Of a DNA stretch of 64,000 nucleotides, positions 46,232-55,571 are shown one piece after another. Origin of the DNA: Rhodoferax sp. GTDB taxonomy: Bacteria > Pseudomonadota > Gammaproteobacteria > Burkholderiales > Burkholderiaceae_C. The notes under the pieces are model-generated. The model saw only the letters and a program-made list of their open reading frames with translations. It did not search any database and was not told the origin of the DNA. Within the stretch, counting starts at the first letter, position 1. Each line of letters opens with the position of its first letter. Location of the stretch: the NCBI RefSeq assembly GCF_030653815.1, contig NZ_JAURYQ010000037.1, forward strand, positions 186,001 through 250,000, written 5' to 3'. The position numbers were made by a program, and so were the translations under genes.

Positions 46232-46247
46232 ACTGAAAGGCCTTCCC

Positions 46248-48170
46248 ATGAAAACCGAAACTCAACTGATTCCCCCTGGCTCCAACGCCTTGGCGCGGCG
46301 CTCATTTCTGAGCGCTGCCGCGGCGACCGGGCTGTCGCTTGGTGTTGTCGCCTGTGCCGACAAAAAATCGGAGGGCGCGGCAGTGCCGGCAAGTGCGCCT
46401 GCCACAACTGCCCCCCATGGCGCTGCAAACGTTCACCTCAAGCCCGGTGAACTCGATTCTTACTACGGCATCTGGAGCGGCGGCCACACCGGTGACATGC
46501 GCGTGTTGGGCATGCCGTCGGGCCGTGAGTTGCTGCGCATTCCCTGCTTCGTGCCCGACGCCCTGGTCGGTTGGGGCATCACCAACGAATCCAAGGCGAT
46601 CATGGGCACCAAGCCCAACGGTGACCTGCGTTACAACGTCGCCGACACGCACCACACGCACGCCTCCTACAAGGACGGCAACTACGACGGCCGCTACGCC
46701 TGGATCAACGACAAGATCAACGCCCGCGTTGCGCGCGTCCGTCTGGACTATTTCATTTGCGACAAGATCACCCAACTGCCCAATGTGCAGGGCTTTCACG
46801 GCATCTTCCCGGACAAGCGCGACCCGGTGGATCAAGCCATCAACTACACCACCCGCGTTTTCTGCGGTGGCGAATTCTCGATCCCGCTGCCCAACACGGG
46901 TACCGAGGACGCCAGCCAATACCGCTCGATGTTCAGCTGTGTCGATGCCGAGACCATGGAAGTGCGCTGGCAGGTGCTGATTGACGGCAACTGCGACCTG
47001 GTCGCCACGTCGTATGACGGCAAGCTGGCCGCGACCAATCAGTACAACATCGAGATGGGTGCCCACTACGAGGACATGATGTCCGCTGAACGCGATGCCT
47101 GTCTGTTTTTCAACATTGCCCGCATTGAAGCGGCTGTCAAGGAAGGCAAGTTCAAGACCGTCGGCAAATCCAAGGTGCCGGTGGTGGATGGCACCCGCGA
47201 GTCCAACAAAGACCCCAAGACCGCGCTCACCGCGTACGTCTCGGTGCCAAAGAATCCGCACGGCGTGAACGCCAGCCCGGATGGCAAGTACTTCGTTTGC
47301 TCCGGCAAGCTCTCGCCCACCTGCACGGTGCTGGAACTGACCAAGGTGTTGGACTGGTTCGACGGCAAGCTCGAAAAACTCGATGCTGCGATCGTCGCCG
47401 AGCCTGAGGTGGGCCTGGGCCCACTGCACACCACGTTTGACGGCCGTGGCAATGCGTACACCACCTTGTTCCTGGACAGCCAGGTGGTCAAGTGGAACGT
47501 GGACGCGGCCATCAAGGCCCATGCCGGCGACAAGACCGCCAAATACGTGGTCGACCGTATTGACGTGCACTACCAGCCGGGCCACCTGAGCGCCACGCAC
47601 GGGGAAACCATGGCGGCCGACGGCAAGTACCTGGCCGTGGGTTGCAAGTTCTCCAAAGACCGCTTCCTGCCGGTGGGTCCGCTGCACGCGGAAAACGAGC
47701 AGCTGATCGACATCTCGGGTGAGAAGATGGTGTTGCTGGCCGACCACCCGGTGCGCGGCGAGCCACACGACTTCATCATCTTCAAGCGTGATCTGGTCAA
47801 GCCCAAGCAGGTCTACTCGCTGGACGACTTCCCCAATGCGATCAAGGACCCGAAAGAGTCCGGCGTGTTCCGTCAGGGCAAGAAGGTCACGGTCAAGATG
47901 ACCTCACAGGCACCCGCCTTCAGCCTGCGCGAGTTCAAGGTCAAGCGGGGCGACGTGGTCACCCTGATTTTGACCAACCTGGACAAGATTGAAGATTTGA
48001 CGCACGGCTTTGCCATTCCGAACTACAACGTCAACTTCATCGTCAACCCGCAGGAAACCGCTTCGGTGACCTTTGTGGCCGATGAACCAGGTGTGTTCTG
48101 GTGCTATTGCACCCACTTCTGCCATGCCCTGCACCTGGAAATGCGCACGCGCATGATCGTCGAGGCCTAA
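46248..48170 (+). CDS. nosZ: Nitrous-oxide reductase, clade I (Tat-exported)
   Basis: A 640-residue NosZ that reduces N2O to N2 in the periplasm. The start at 46248 gives a Tat signal (ALARRSFLSA, Arg17-Arg18), which marks clade I. The CuZ histidines are visible in DTHHTHAS, GFHGIF, GPLHTTFDG, GHLSATHGE and GEPHDF across the seven-blade propeller. The C-terminal cupredoxin has the CuA ligands C621, C625, H629 and M632. The longer open frame upstream is an overlap with the small preceding gene. nosR follows after 61 bp. Confidence 0.98.
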   Translation: MKTETQLIPPGSNALARRSFLSAAAATGLSLGVVACADKKSEGAAVPASAPATTAPHGAANVHLKPGELDSYYGIWSGGHTGDMRVLGMPSGRELLRIPCFVPDALVGWGITNESKAIMGTKPNGDLRYNVADTHHTHASYKDGNYDGRYAWINDKINARVARVRLDYFICDKITQLPNVQGFHGIFPDKRDPVDQAINYTTRVFCGGEFSIPLPNTGTEDASQYRSMFSCVDAETMEVRWQVLIDGNCDLVATSYDGKLAATNQYNIEMGAHYEDMMSAERDACLFFNIARIEAAVKEGKFKTVGKSKVPVVDGTRESNKDPKTALTAYVSVPKNPHGVNASPDGKYFVCSGKLSPTCTVLELTKVLDWFDGKLEKLDAAIVAEPEVGLGPLHTTFDGRGNAYTTLFLDSQVVKWNVDAAIKAHAGDKTAKYVVDRIDVHYQPGHLSATHGETMAADGKYLAVGCKFSKDRFLPVGPLHAENEQLIDISGEKMVLLADHPVRGEPHDFIIFKRDLVKPKQVYSLDDFPNAIKDPKESGVFRQGKKVTVKMTSQAPAFSLREFKVKRGDVVTLILTNLDKIEDLTHGFAIPNYNVNFIVNPQETASVTFVADEPGVFWCYCTHFCHALHLEMRTRMIVEA

Positions 48171-48231
48171 GCCTCGCACCCGCTGGCCTGTCTCCGTTGG
48201 GGGCAGGTCAGCGGCCCCAAGGACCCTATAC

Positions 48232-50847
48232 ATGTCATTGCCCAGATTCCTCGCGCTGCCGCTGGCCTCGTTTTCGATTGTTTTGAGCCTTTGGGCTGAT
48301 CCGGCGCACGCGCAAGCCTACGAGGCCAAGTTGCCCGCCGAGCTCGCCACCGCGCCTGACATGTGCGCGCTGGTGCCTTGCCAGGACGTGTTTCCGGGAG
48401 CCACCAGTTTCTCCAGCCGCATGGGACAGCCGCCTTATGTCGAGGCTTACGGCGCAGACCCCCAGTCACCTGCCGGCAAAAAACTGCTGGGCTACGTGAT
48501 GTTGTCGACCGACATCACCGACACACCTGCCTATTCCGGCAAGCCGGTCGTGACCCTGATCGGCATGGATGTGCAAGGGCGCTATGTCGGCATCAAGGTG
48601 CTCAAGCATTCCGAGCCCATTCTGTTGCTGGGCATCCCGGAAAAAGCACTGATTGATTTCAATAACCAATACCTCGGCAAATCGGTCAAGGACCAGATCG
48701 AGGTCGGCCCGTCCCGCCCGGATGAGAATGTGCTCGGGCTGGACGCCATTTCAGGTGCCACCGTCACGGTGATCGCACAAAACCAGGTGATGCAATTGTC
48801 CGGCTCGGCGGTGGCGCGCCAGGTGGGCATCATCGAGCCCACGGTGCGCGAACCTGCGCGTTACGCGCTGAAAAACAAGGCTTACAGCTGGGCCGATCTG
48901 CTCGCGCTGGGTGTTGTCAAGCAGCTGCAGGTGACACCCAAACAGGTTGGGCTGGAAGGTGGCGGTGAACCCTTCATTGAGCTTTGGTTTGGCGACCTCA
49001 ATCACCCCGATCTCAGCATGAGCCTGCTCGGCAAGCAGGGCAGCGAAAACCTGCGCTCGCGCCTCAATGAGGGCGACCACGCCTTTTTTGTCATCCGCAC
49101 GGCGGGTCAGGAGTCCTTCAAGGGTTCGGGCTTTGTGCGCGGCGGCATCTACGACCGGGTGCAGGTCAAGCAGGGCGCCGAATCCTATACCTTTCGCGAC
49201 CTCGACTACCTCAACCTGTACGGCATCGAGGCGGCGGGCGCGCCCAGCAGCACCGAGTCGGGTATTTTCATCATCCGCGCCGGTTCTTTCTCGGCAGCCT
49301 ACCCCTGGAAGCTGGCTTTTCTGGGTAACCGCGTCGACCGGGCCACCGGTCACCGCAGTTTTGCCACCTTTGAAGCCAAGTACTGGCTGCCTGACGAATT
49401 GCTCGAAGGTGGCCGACCCACGGTGGTCGAGCCTGACGCACCGTGGGTGCGCATCTGGAAAACGCGCGCGCTTGAAATTGGCCTGTTTGCTTTTCTGCTG
49501 GTCGCGGTGACCGTGGTCTATGCCCTGCGCGAGCGCCTGACCCGGTTGTCCACGCACAAGAACAAGTGGCCGGTGAATGGCTTCAAGTACACCGCCTGGG
49601 GCTTGAGCATTGTGTTTGTCGGGTTTGGCGTGATGGCGCAGCCCTCCATCACCCAGGTGCTGACCTGGTTCCATGCGCTGCTGTTCCAGTGGACCTGGTC
49701 GCTGTTTTTGTCCGACCCGTTCATCTTCTTGTTCTGGATCTTCATCATCGTCACCGTGTTCCTGTTTGGCCGCGGCCTGTTCTGCGGCTGGATGTGCCCG
49801 TTTGGCTCCTTGTCCGAGGCCATCTTCAAGGTGGGCCGCGTGCTGGGCATGAAACGCTGGCAAAGACCGGTCCCGCAAGCGCTGCACGACAAGCTCAAAT
49901 GGCTCAAGTACGCGATCTTCTTCGGCCTGCTGGCGGTGTCGATGTTCTCGATGGGCCTGGCCGAGGTGCTGTCCGAAGTCGAGCCCTTCAAGACCACCTT
50001 CCTGGTGGGTGTGCTGAACCGCAGCTGGCCTTATGGTTTGTTTGTGGCAGTGCTGCTCGGGCTGTCGCTGTTCATTGAGCGGCCTTACTGCAAGTACATC
50101 TGCCCGCTGGGCGCGGCGCTGGCCATGCCAAGCACCTTCCGTTGGTTCGGCCTCAAGCGCAAGCAGGACTGCAACAGTTGCAAGGCTTGCGCGGTGGGCT
50201 GTGGCGCCCAGGCCATTGATGCCCAAGGCCGCATTGACCACCGCGAGTGCCTGCACTGCCTGGACTGCATGGTGCTGTACACCGACCCCAAAGGCTGCCC
50301 ACCGCTGGCCAAGGAGCGCAAGCGCCGCGAGCGCGATGGGCTGCTGATCACGCCGATCGGGCGCGACGGTTACTTCATCCCGATCGACGCGGTGCCGACG
50401 ATGAGCGCCAAGGTGGCGCAAGGGCCCGATCCGCGCATGCCCACGCCACCCGTCGTGCCGCGCTACGCCGCCGGTCACCGGGGTCTGGGCTGGTTGCTGG
50501 CCGAGCTGCGTGACCATGTCTGGCCCTGGAGCCGCGACGGCTGGAAGACTCAGCGCGCCTTGCAGATGGCCGGCTTCTCACTCGCCATTGCCGTCAGCGT
50601 GGCCTGGTTACTGACCGCCAGCGGGCGCCTGTCCGAGAGTGCCATCATTGGCTGGTGGTTTGGCTGGAGCGTTTATGAAGTGCTGATCCGCATGAATGGC
50701 AAACGCTACGTCAAGGACGGCCCCTGGTGGCAGGCCCGCTACCGCGAAGCCAACTGGATGGACATGCTGAGCTATGTGGGTTTCAAGAATCTGCTGATTG
50801 GCGCCACGCTGTTCCTGGCCTTGAAAGCTCTGGGGATGCTGTCTTGA
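48232..50847 (+). CDS. nosR: NosR, flavin and Fe-S membrane protein for nitrous-oxide reduction
   Basis: An 871-residue NosR. A signal peptide precedes a periplasmic FMN-binding domain whose flavinylation motif D-x-x-S-G-A-T covers residues 171-177 (FMN on Thr177). Membrane helices from about 415 onward carry CxxxC motifs C518/C522 and C620-C624, then two ferredoxin-type clusters with C647, C650, C653, C657 and C673, C676, C679. It feeds electrons to NosZ and supports its expression. About 150 residues with extra helices follow the clusters, making it longer than the roughly 725-residue Pseudomonas form. Confidence 0.97.
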   Translation: MSLPRFLALPLASFSIVLSLWADPAHAQAYEAKLPAELATAPDMCALVPCQDVFPGATSFSSRMGQPPYVEAYGADPQSPAGKKLLGYVMLSTDITDTPAYSGKPVVTLIGMDVQGRYVGIKVLKHSEPILLLGIPEKALIDFNNQYLGKSVKDQIEVGPSRPDENVLGLDAISGATVTVIAQNQVMQLSGSAVARQVGIIEPTVREPARYALKNKAYSWADLLALGVVKQLQVTPKQVGLEGGGEPFIELWFGDLNHPDLSMSLLGKQGSENLRSRLNEGDHAFFVIRTAGQESFKGSGFVRGGIYDRVQVKQGAESYTFRDLDYLNLYGIEAAGAPSSTESGIFIIRAGSFSAAYPWKLAFLGNRVDRATGHRSFATFEAKYWLPDELLEGGRPTVVEPDAPWVRIWKTRALEIGLFAFLLVAVTVVYALRERLTRLSTHKNKWPVNGFKYTAWGLSIVFVGFGVMAQPSITQVLTWFHALLFQWTWSLFLSDPFIFLFWIFIIVTVFLFGRGLFCGWMCPFGSLSEAIFKVGRVLGMKRWQRPVPQALHDKLKWLKYAIFFGLLAVSMFSMGLAEVLSEVEPFKTTFLVGVLNRSWPYGLFVAVLLGLSLFIERPYCKYICPLGAALAMPSTFRWFGLKRKQDCNSCKACAVGCGAQAIDAQGRIDHRECLHCLDCMVLYTDPKGCPPLAKERKRRERDGLLITPIGRDGYFIPIDAVPTMSAKVAQGPDPRMPTPPVVPRYAAGHRGLGWLLAELRDHVWPWSRDGWKTQRALQMAGFSLAIAVSVAWLLTASGRLSESAIIGWWFGWSVYEVLIRMNGKRYVKDGPWWQARYREANWMDMLSYVGFKNLLIGATLFLALKALGMLS

Positions 50848-50852
50848 TTGTG

Positions 50853-52124
50853 ATGCTGAATCTGCACCAGCTGGTACTGGCTTGCCTGCTCTTGTGCTGC
50901 ACCCCGCTGTGGGCTGCCGTCTGGCGGGTGCAGCCCGGGCAGGATGTGCAGGCGGTCATCAACCAGGCTGTGGCTGGCGATGTGGTGGAGCTCGAGCGCG
51001 GCTTTTATGACCAGAACCTGCGCATTGACAAGCCCATGACACTGCGCGGTCTGAATCGCCCCACACTCAGTGGCGGGCAGCGCGGTGACACCATCCGCGT
51101 GACGGCAACCGATGTGGTCATCGAGGGCCTGATCGTGCGCGACTCAGGCACCGAGCTGGTGAACCAGCATGCCGGCATTTACCTTCAGCCCGGTGCGCAC
51201 CGGGCCGTGGTGCGTGACTGTGTGCTGGTGTACAACCTGTTTGGCCTGTGGATCGAGAAAGTCAATGACGTGCGCATTGAAAACAACCGCATCACGGGCT
51301 TGCGCGACTTCAACTCGTCACAGCGCGGCAATGGCATCCAGCTGTACAACACCAAGGGCGCGCGCATCATCGGCAACGATGTCAGCTTCGTGCGCGACGC
51401 ACTTTACGTGGACGTGTCCCACCATGCCGAGTTTCGCGGCAACAAGCTGCACCACAGCCGCTATGGCAGCCACTATATGAACTCCTACTACAACCTGTGG
51501 GAGGACAACGACAGCTACTACAACCGGGGCGGGCTGGCCCTGATGGAAGTGCGTGATCAGGTGGTGCGCAACAACCGCACCTGGGGCAATTCCGACCACG
51601 GCATCATGTTGCGCACGCTGCAGGACTCGGTCATTGAGAACAACATCGTGGCCGGCAACAACCGGGGTTTTTTCATCTACGACGTGGAGTTCGCCACGCT
51701 GCGTGGCAACCTGGTGGTGGACAACCATGTGGGCGTGCACTTGTCGGCGGGCTCGACCCGTAACAAGGTCGAAGGCAATGATTTCATTGCCAACCGTGAG
51801 CAGGTGCGCTATGTCGGTGCCAAAGATGAAAATTGGGGCGGTCAACAACCAGGGCAGGGCAACCACTGGGGCAACTACCTGGGGTGGGACCGCGACGGCA
51901 ACGGCGTGGGTGACCTGCCTTACGAAGCCAATGACCTGGTGGACCGCCTGCAGTACCGCCACCCCATCGTCAAGCTGCTGCTGGGAAGCCCGGCCATTCA
52001 GGCGCTGCGCCTGCTGAGCCAGCAATTTCCCGTGTTGCGTGTGCCCAGTGTGGTCGACCAACATCCGGCCATGGTGCCTTTCAATAAAAACTGGAGTCAA
52101 TGGCGTGGCAAGCAATTCCGATGA
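50853..52124 (+). CDS. nosD: NosD, periplasmic copper-site maturation protein
   Basis: A 423-residue protein with a signal peptide (to WAAV, about residue 21) and a right-handed beta-helix of carbohydrate-binding-like repeats (many N-N-x-I/V turns such as IENNRITG and VENNIVAGNN). It is needed, with NosFY, to build the CuZ cluster. The ATG at 50853 is preferred; GTG 50850 and TTG 50844 are in frame just before it. nosF begins inside its last 20 bases. Confidence 0.94.
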   Translation: MLNLHQLVLACLLLCCTPLWAAVWRVQPGQDVQAVINQAVAGDVVELERGFYDQNLRIDKPMTLRGLNRPTLSGGQRGDTIRVTATDVVIEGLIVRDSGTELVNQHAGIYLQPGAHRAVVRDCVLVYNLFGLWIEKVNDVRIENNRITGLRDFNSSQRGNGIQLYNTKGARIIGNDVSFVRDALYVDVSHHAEFRGNKLHHSRYGSHYMNSYYNLWEDNDSYYNRGGLALMEVRDQVVRNNRTWGNSDHGIMLRTLQDSVIENNIVAGNNRGFFIYDVEFATLRGNLVVDNHVGVHLSAGSTRNKVEGNDFIANREQVRYVGAKDENWGGQQPGQGNHWGNYLGWDRDGNGVGDLPYEANDLVDRLQYRHPIVKLLLGSPAIQALRLLSQQFPVLRVPSVVDQHPAMVPFNKNWSQWRGKQFR

Positions 52125-53049
52125 TGCCCTGAACCTCAGTGGCGTGAGCAAACACTACGGCAAGCGCAGTCACCCGCTGCTGGCGCTGGACCGGGTCGAC
52201 CTGACGGTGCCCCGGGGCCAGTTGTTTGGCCTGATCGGCCACAACGGCGCGGGCAAGAGCACCCTGTTCAAGCTGGTGCTGGGGCTGATCACACCCAGCC
52301 AGGGCGACATTCATGTCAACGGCATTGCCGTGGGCGGCCCTGACTTTCGCACCGCCCGGCGCGCCATTGGCTACCTGCCCGAAAACCTGGTGCTGTACGA
52401 CAACCTCTCGGGCCTGGAGACGCTCGAATTTTTTGCCCAGCTCAAGGGTGCACCCAAAACACAGTGCGCCCCCTTGCTGGCGCGCGTTGGCCTGGAAGCA
52501 GCGGCCCGGCGACCGGTGCGGGAGTATTCCAAGGGCATGCGCCAGCGCCTGGGTTTTGCCCAGGCGCTGCTCGGCAGCCCGCAATTGCTGCTGCTGGACG
52601 AACCCACCACCGGCCTGGACCCCAGTGCGATTCGCGACTTCTACGACCAGCTGGACCGTCTGCGCGCCCAGGGCGTCACCATCGTCATCAGTTCCCATGT
52701 GCTGGCCGAGCTGCAGCAGCGGGTCGACGCGCTGGCCATGCTGGGCAACGGCTGTGTTCAGGCGCAGGGGACGGTGGCCGCCTTGCGTGAGCACTCCGGC
52801 ATGCCGATCAGGATCTGCGTGGCCGGGGACGCGGCACGTCTGACTGAATTGGTCAGTGCCTTGCAAGTCAACGTCGGGCATGCTGTGGCGTCGCTCATCC
52901 GACCGACCCCCGATACCCTGGAGGTGCACTGTGTTCGTGAGCACAAAATGGCCGTGCTGGGTCTGCTGGCACCTGCGGGTTTGCGTGACCTGCAGATTCT
53001 GGAGCCCTCGCTTGAGGATGTGTATTTTGGTTTGAGGGAAGAAGCATGA
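52105..53049 (+). CDS. nosF: NosF, ABC-type ATPase
   Basis: A 314-residue ABC ATPase starting at GTG 52105, 8 bases after GGAG, and overlapping nosD by 20 bp; a longer frame upstream lies within nosD. Walker A is GHNGAGKST, the signature YSKGMRQRLG and Walker B LLLLDEPTTGLD. With NosY it forms a transporter thought to supply sulfur or another factor for CuZ assembly through NosD. Confidence 0.95.
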   Translation: MASNSDDALNLSGVSKHYGKRSHPLLALDRVDLTVPRGQLFGLIGHNGAGKSTLFKLVLGLITPSQGDIHVNGIAVGGPDFRTARRAIGYLPENLVLYDNLSGLETLEFFAQLKGAPKTQCAPLLARVGLEAAARRPVREYSKGMRQRLGFAQALLGSPQLLLLDEPTTGLDPSAIRDFYDQLDRLRAQGVTIVISSHVLAELQQRVDALAMLGNGCVQAQGTVAALREHSGMPIRICVAGDAARLTELVSALQVNVGHAVASLIRPTPDTLEVHCVREHKMAVLGLLAPAGLRDLQILEPSLEDVYFGLREEA

Positions 53050-53873
53050 GCGCCACACTGCAACTGAGCCAGGTGCTGTCACTGGCCGGCAAGGAATTTC
53101 GCGACCGTTTTCGCAACCGCTGGGTGCTGGCGGTGGCGCTGGTGTTCACCGTGTTCTCGTTGTTGATCACCTATTTTGGCGCCGCAGTGCAGGGGCAAAT
53201 CGGTCCGCGCTCGATCGAGCTGACCATTGCCAGCCTGGTCAGTCTGGTGATCTACCTGATCCCGCTGATCGCGCTGCTGTTGGGCTTTGACGCCATTGTG
53301 GGTGAGCGCGAGCGCGGTTCGCTTGACCTGCTGCTGGCCCTGCCCATCACCCGGCTTGAACTCTTGCTGGGCAAATTTTTGGGTCTGGCCGGCGCCTTGA
53401 CATTGTCCACTGTGGCGGGTTTTGCCCTGGTGGCCGTGCTGCTGTTCCAGCAGTTCAGCTATGCCGGGCTGTACCACTACCTGGGCTTTGTTGTGAGCTC
53501 GGTGTTGCTGGGCCTGGCCTTTCTGAGCCTGGCCATGCTGCTGTCGGTGCTGGCGCGTGACCGCACCCGGGCCTCCGGGCTGGCGATTGCGCTCTGGTTT
53601 GCCTTGGTGCTGGTGTTTGACCTGTTGCTGCTGGGCCTGCTGGTGGCCAGCGGCGGTGAACTGGGCGGCGATGCCTTTGCCTACCTGCTGCTGCTCAATC
53701 CGGCAGATATTTTTCGCATTCTCAATATTTTTTCGCTCGACGACGTGCGCCGTTTGTACGGCCTCGCCAGCATCGTGCCACCCGCACTGGGCCAAGCCTG
53801 GTTGATGGGCGGCGCCATGCTGGTCTGGATTGTCGGGCCGCTTGCCCTTGCTTCCTGGAGGTTTAAACCATGA
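53046..53873 (+). CDS. nosY: NosY, ABC transporter membrane subunit
   Basis: A 275-residue ABC-2-type membrane protein with six predicted helices and the segment DAIVGERERGSLDLLLALPI typical of the family. It partners NosF and docks NosD on the periplasmic side. The start overlaps nosF by 4 bp (ATGA) and its stop overlaps nosL. Confidence 0.95.
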   Translation: MSATLQLSQVLSLAGKEFRDRFRNRWVLAVALVFTVFSLLITYFGAAVQGQIGPRSIELTIASLVSLVIYLIPLIALLLGFDAIVGERERGSLDLLLALPITRLELLLGKFLGLAGALTLSTVAGFALVAVLLFQQFSYAGLYHYLGFVVSSVLLGLAFLSLAMLLSVLARDRTRASGLAIALWFALVLVFDLLLLGLLVASGGELGGDAFAYLLLLNPADIFRILNIFSLDDVRRLYGLASIVPPALGQAWLMGGAMLVWIVGPLALASWRFKP

Positions 53874-54421
53874 CATCACTGACAACTTTCTCCCTCAATC
53901 GCCGCCGTTTGTTGTGTGGCTGTGCCGGCTTGGCGGCGCTCAGCCTGGCAGGCTGCCAGCCCAGTGACCCGAACGCCTCAGACGGCCTGGCGCCCGTGGC
54001 ACTGGACAACATGGCGAGTTGCTCGCTCGACGGCATGCTGCTGGCAGACTTCCCGGGTCCCAAAGGCCAGATTTTGTACGCGCACGACAAGCAGGTGCAC
54101 TGGTTTTGCGACACGGTCGAGCTGCTGTCAACCCTGCTGGCACCCGAGCAGGTGCGTGCCGTGCGTGCCGCTTATGTGCAAGACATGGGTAAGGCCGACT
54201 GGGTACGCCCCAGCGGGCACTGGATCATGGCGCGTGACGCCATTTTTGTGTTTGGCAGCAAGCGCCACGGTTCCATGGGCCCCACGGCCGCCAGCTTTGC
54301 CGACGAGAGCGCGGCACAAAGCTTTGTGCAGAGTTACGGCGGACGTGCGCTGCGCTTTGCCGACATCAAGCCCGAAATGGTCGACCTGAGCGGCGGCGCC
54401 TTGCACGACACGCGGATGTGA
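53870..54421 (+). CDS. nosL: NosL copper-chaperone lipoprotein, divergent copy
   Basis: A 183-residue lipoprotein (LAGC, Cys29) of the NosL family, which brings Cu(I) to NosZ. The usual CxxCGM site here reads CSLDGM, so the second Cys is Asp54 and only Cys51 and Met56 remain; the following FPGPKGQ matches NosL. It overlaps nosY by 4 bp. Other possible ligands are HWFC near 82-85 and the Met of GSMGP. Confidence 0.88.
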   Translation: MTSLTTFSLNRRRLLCGCAGLAALSLAGCQPSDPNASDGLAPVALDNMASCSLDGMLLADFPGPKGQILYAHDKQVHWFCDTVELLSTLLAPEQVRAVRAAYVQDMGKADWVRPSGHWIMARDAIFVFGSKRHGSMGPTAASFADESAAQSFVQSYGGRALRFADIKPEMVDLSGGALHDTRM

Positions 54422-54443
54422 GCATTCTGGATTCCTCAAGATC

Positions 54444-55055
54444 ATGCTTCACCGCCGCCAATTGATGTTGCTTGCCGCCTGCGGCGGGCTTGCGGCCACT
54501 GCCGGCACGGGCTGGCTGCTGTGGCGCCAGAATGCTTCGCGCGCTGCAGCAGACATCGACGATGTCTGCATCGTGGCCCCCACCGTTGCTTTTGATCCAG
54601 CCTCGGGCCTGGCTCCCACGGCGGCCCGCGAAGTACCGGCCACGGCGCGTTGTCCGGTTTGCGGCATGTTCCCGGCCCGCAACCGGCGCTGGGCGGCACA
54701 AGTCATCTTCTCGGATGGCGCCGTGCAGTACCTGGACTCGCCGCTGAGCCTGTTCCATTACCTGCAGCGTGTGGAGCGTTACACGCCCGGGCGCGTGGCC
54801 GCAGACATTGCAGCGGTGTATGTGAGCGACCAAGCCACGGGCCAATGGCTTGATGCCGACCAGGCCATCTATGTTCATGGCTCTGCTTTGCAGGGGCCGA
54901 TGCGGGCTGGAAACTTGCCGGCCTATGCCGCTCAGGCCGATGCCCTTGCGCTGGTCAGCGTCCGCGGTGGTGTGTTGACATCGGCTGCGGCTTTGCGCCA
55001 GGCCTTGCCGGCAGACTTGCAAACGCTGGCGCCGCATGCGCACCCCGGCAACTGA
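54444..55055 (+). CDS. Second NosL-family protein with intact CPVCGM
   Basis: A 203-residue protein. It has a short N-terminal hydrophobic segment (about 7-27) with LAAC at 10-13, so it may be a lipoprotein or a membrane-anchored protein. Cys70, Cys73 and Met75 form CPVCGM, the copper-site signature of NosL. The order and size match the second nosL gene seen in several betaproteobacterial nos loci. It lies 22 bp after nosL. Confidence 0.82.
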   Translation: MLHRRQLMLLAACGGLAATAGTGWLLWRQNASRAAADIDDVCIVAPTVAFDPASGLAPTAAREVPATARCPVCGMFPARNRRWAAQVIFSDGAVQYLDSPLSLFHYLQRVERYTPGRVAADIAAVYVSDQATGQWLDADQAIYVHGSALQGPMRAGNLPAYAAQADALALVSVRGGVLTSAAALRQALPADLQTLAPHAHPGN

Positions 55056-55070
55056 CGTTTCACGCGTTGT

Positions 55071-55105
55071 TGCATTTTGATTCAATCATCTAAAGATGCA
55101 TTTTG
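55071..55105. promoter_or_regulatory. NsrR-like site with repeated TGCATTTTG before the cytochrome gene
   Basis: AAGATGCATTTT (55093-55104) resembles an NsrR half-site (AAGATGCATTT), and TGCATTTTG occurs twice (55071-55079 and 55097-55105). TGATTCAATCA between them is a palindrome like an FNR site with a spacer one base short. It lies 65-100 bp before the cytochrome gene, so that gene may have its own nitric-oxide-responsive promoter. Confidence 0.45.
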
Positions 55106-55169
55106 TTTGTATATTAAAATCAAGCCCAGAGCCCCACTTAACCCCACTTCATCACTGACAGGAACCCCC

Positions 55170-55562
55170 ATGAAAACCAGCCAACTCCTCCTTGCCCTTG
55201 CCATCGCCGCCTCGCTTGCCGCCTGCGGCGACAAAGAAGCCAGCGCACCCGCTGCAGCCCCCGCTGCGCCGGTGGCAGCCCCAGCCCCTGCGCCGGTGGT
55301 GGCTGAAAATGCCGTGGGTAAAAAAGTCTATGGCAGTGTCTGCGCCCTGTGCCATGCGGCAGCGGTCGCCGGTTCACCCAAGCCGGGTGACAAAGCCGAC
55401 TGGGGCCCACGCATCGCCCAAGGCAAAGAGGTGCTTTACAAACACGCCATTGAAGGTTTCACCGGCGCCAAGGGCATGATGCCGGCCAAGGGTGGCAGCA
55501 CCACCCTGACCGACGACGAAATCAAGGCCGCGGTGGACCACATGGTGTCTTTGTCGCAGTGA
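55170..55562 (+). CDS. Lipoprotein class I cytochrome c
   Basis: A 130-residue cytochrome starting MKTSQLLLAL at 55170; the signal ends in SLAAC (Cys19), followed by an Ala/Pro-rich tether (about 25-45). One heme c site, C58-x-x-C61-H62, and a likely axial Met in KGMMPAKGG are present, as in cytochrome c5. It is probably an electron donor to NosZ or another periplasmic reductase, anchored by lipid. apbE follows after 9 bp. Confidence 0.9.
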   Translation: MKTSQLLLALAIAASLAACGDKEASAPAAAPAAPVAAPAPAPVVAENAVGKKVYGSVCALCHAAAVAGSPKPGDKADWGPRIAQGKEVLYKHAIEGFTGAKGMMPAKGGSTTLTDDEIKAAVDHMVSLSQ

Positions 55563-55571
55563 AGTGCGGCC

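Noticed and set aside
46017-46247. Upstream extension of the nosZ frame
   Set aside because: It overlaps the small DUF2946-like gene in another frame; the Tat signal of NosZ starts at 46248.
48751-50517. 588-codon minus-strand frame opposite nosR
   Set aside because: Antisense to the FMN and Fe-S motifs of NosR; long only because of base composition.
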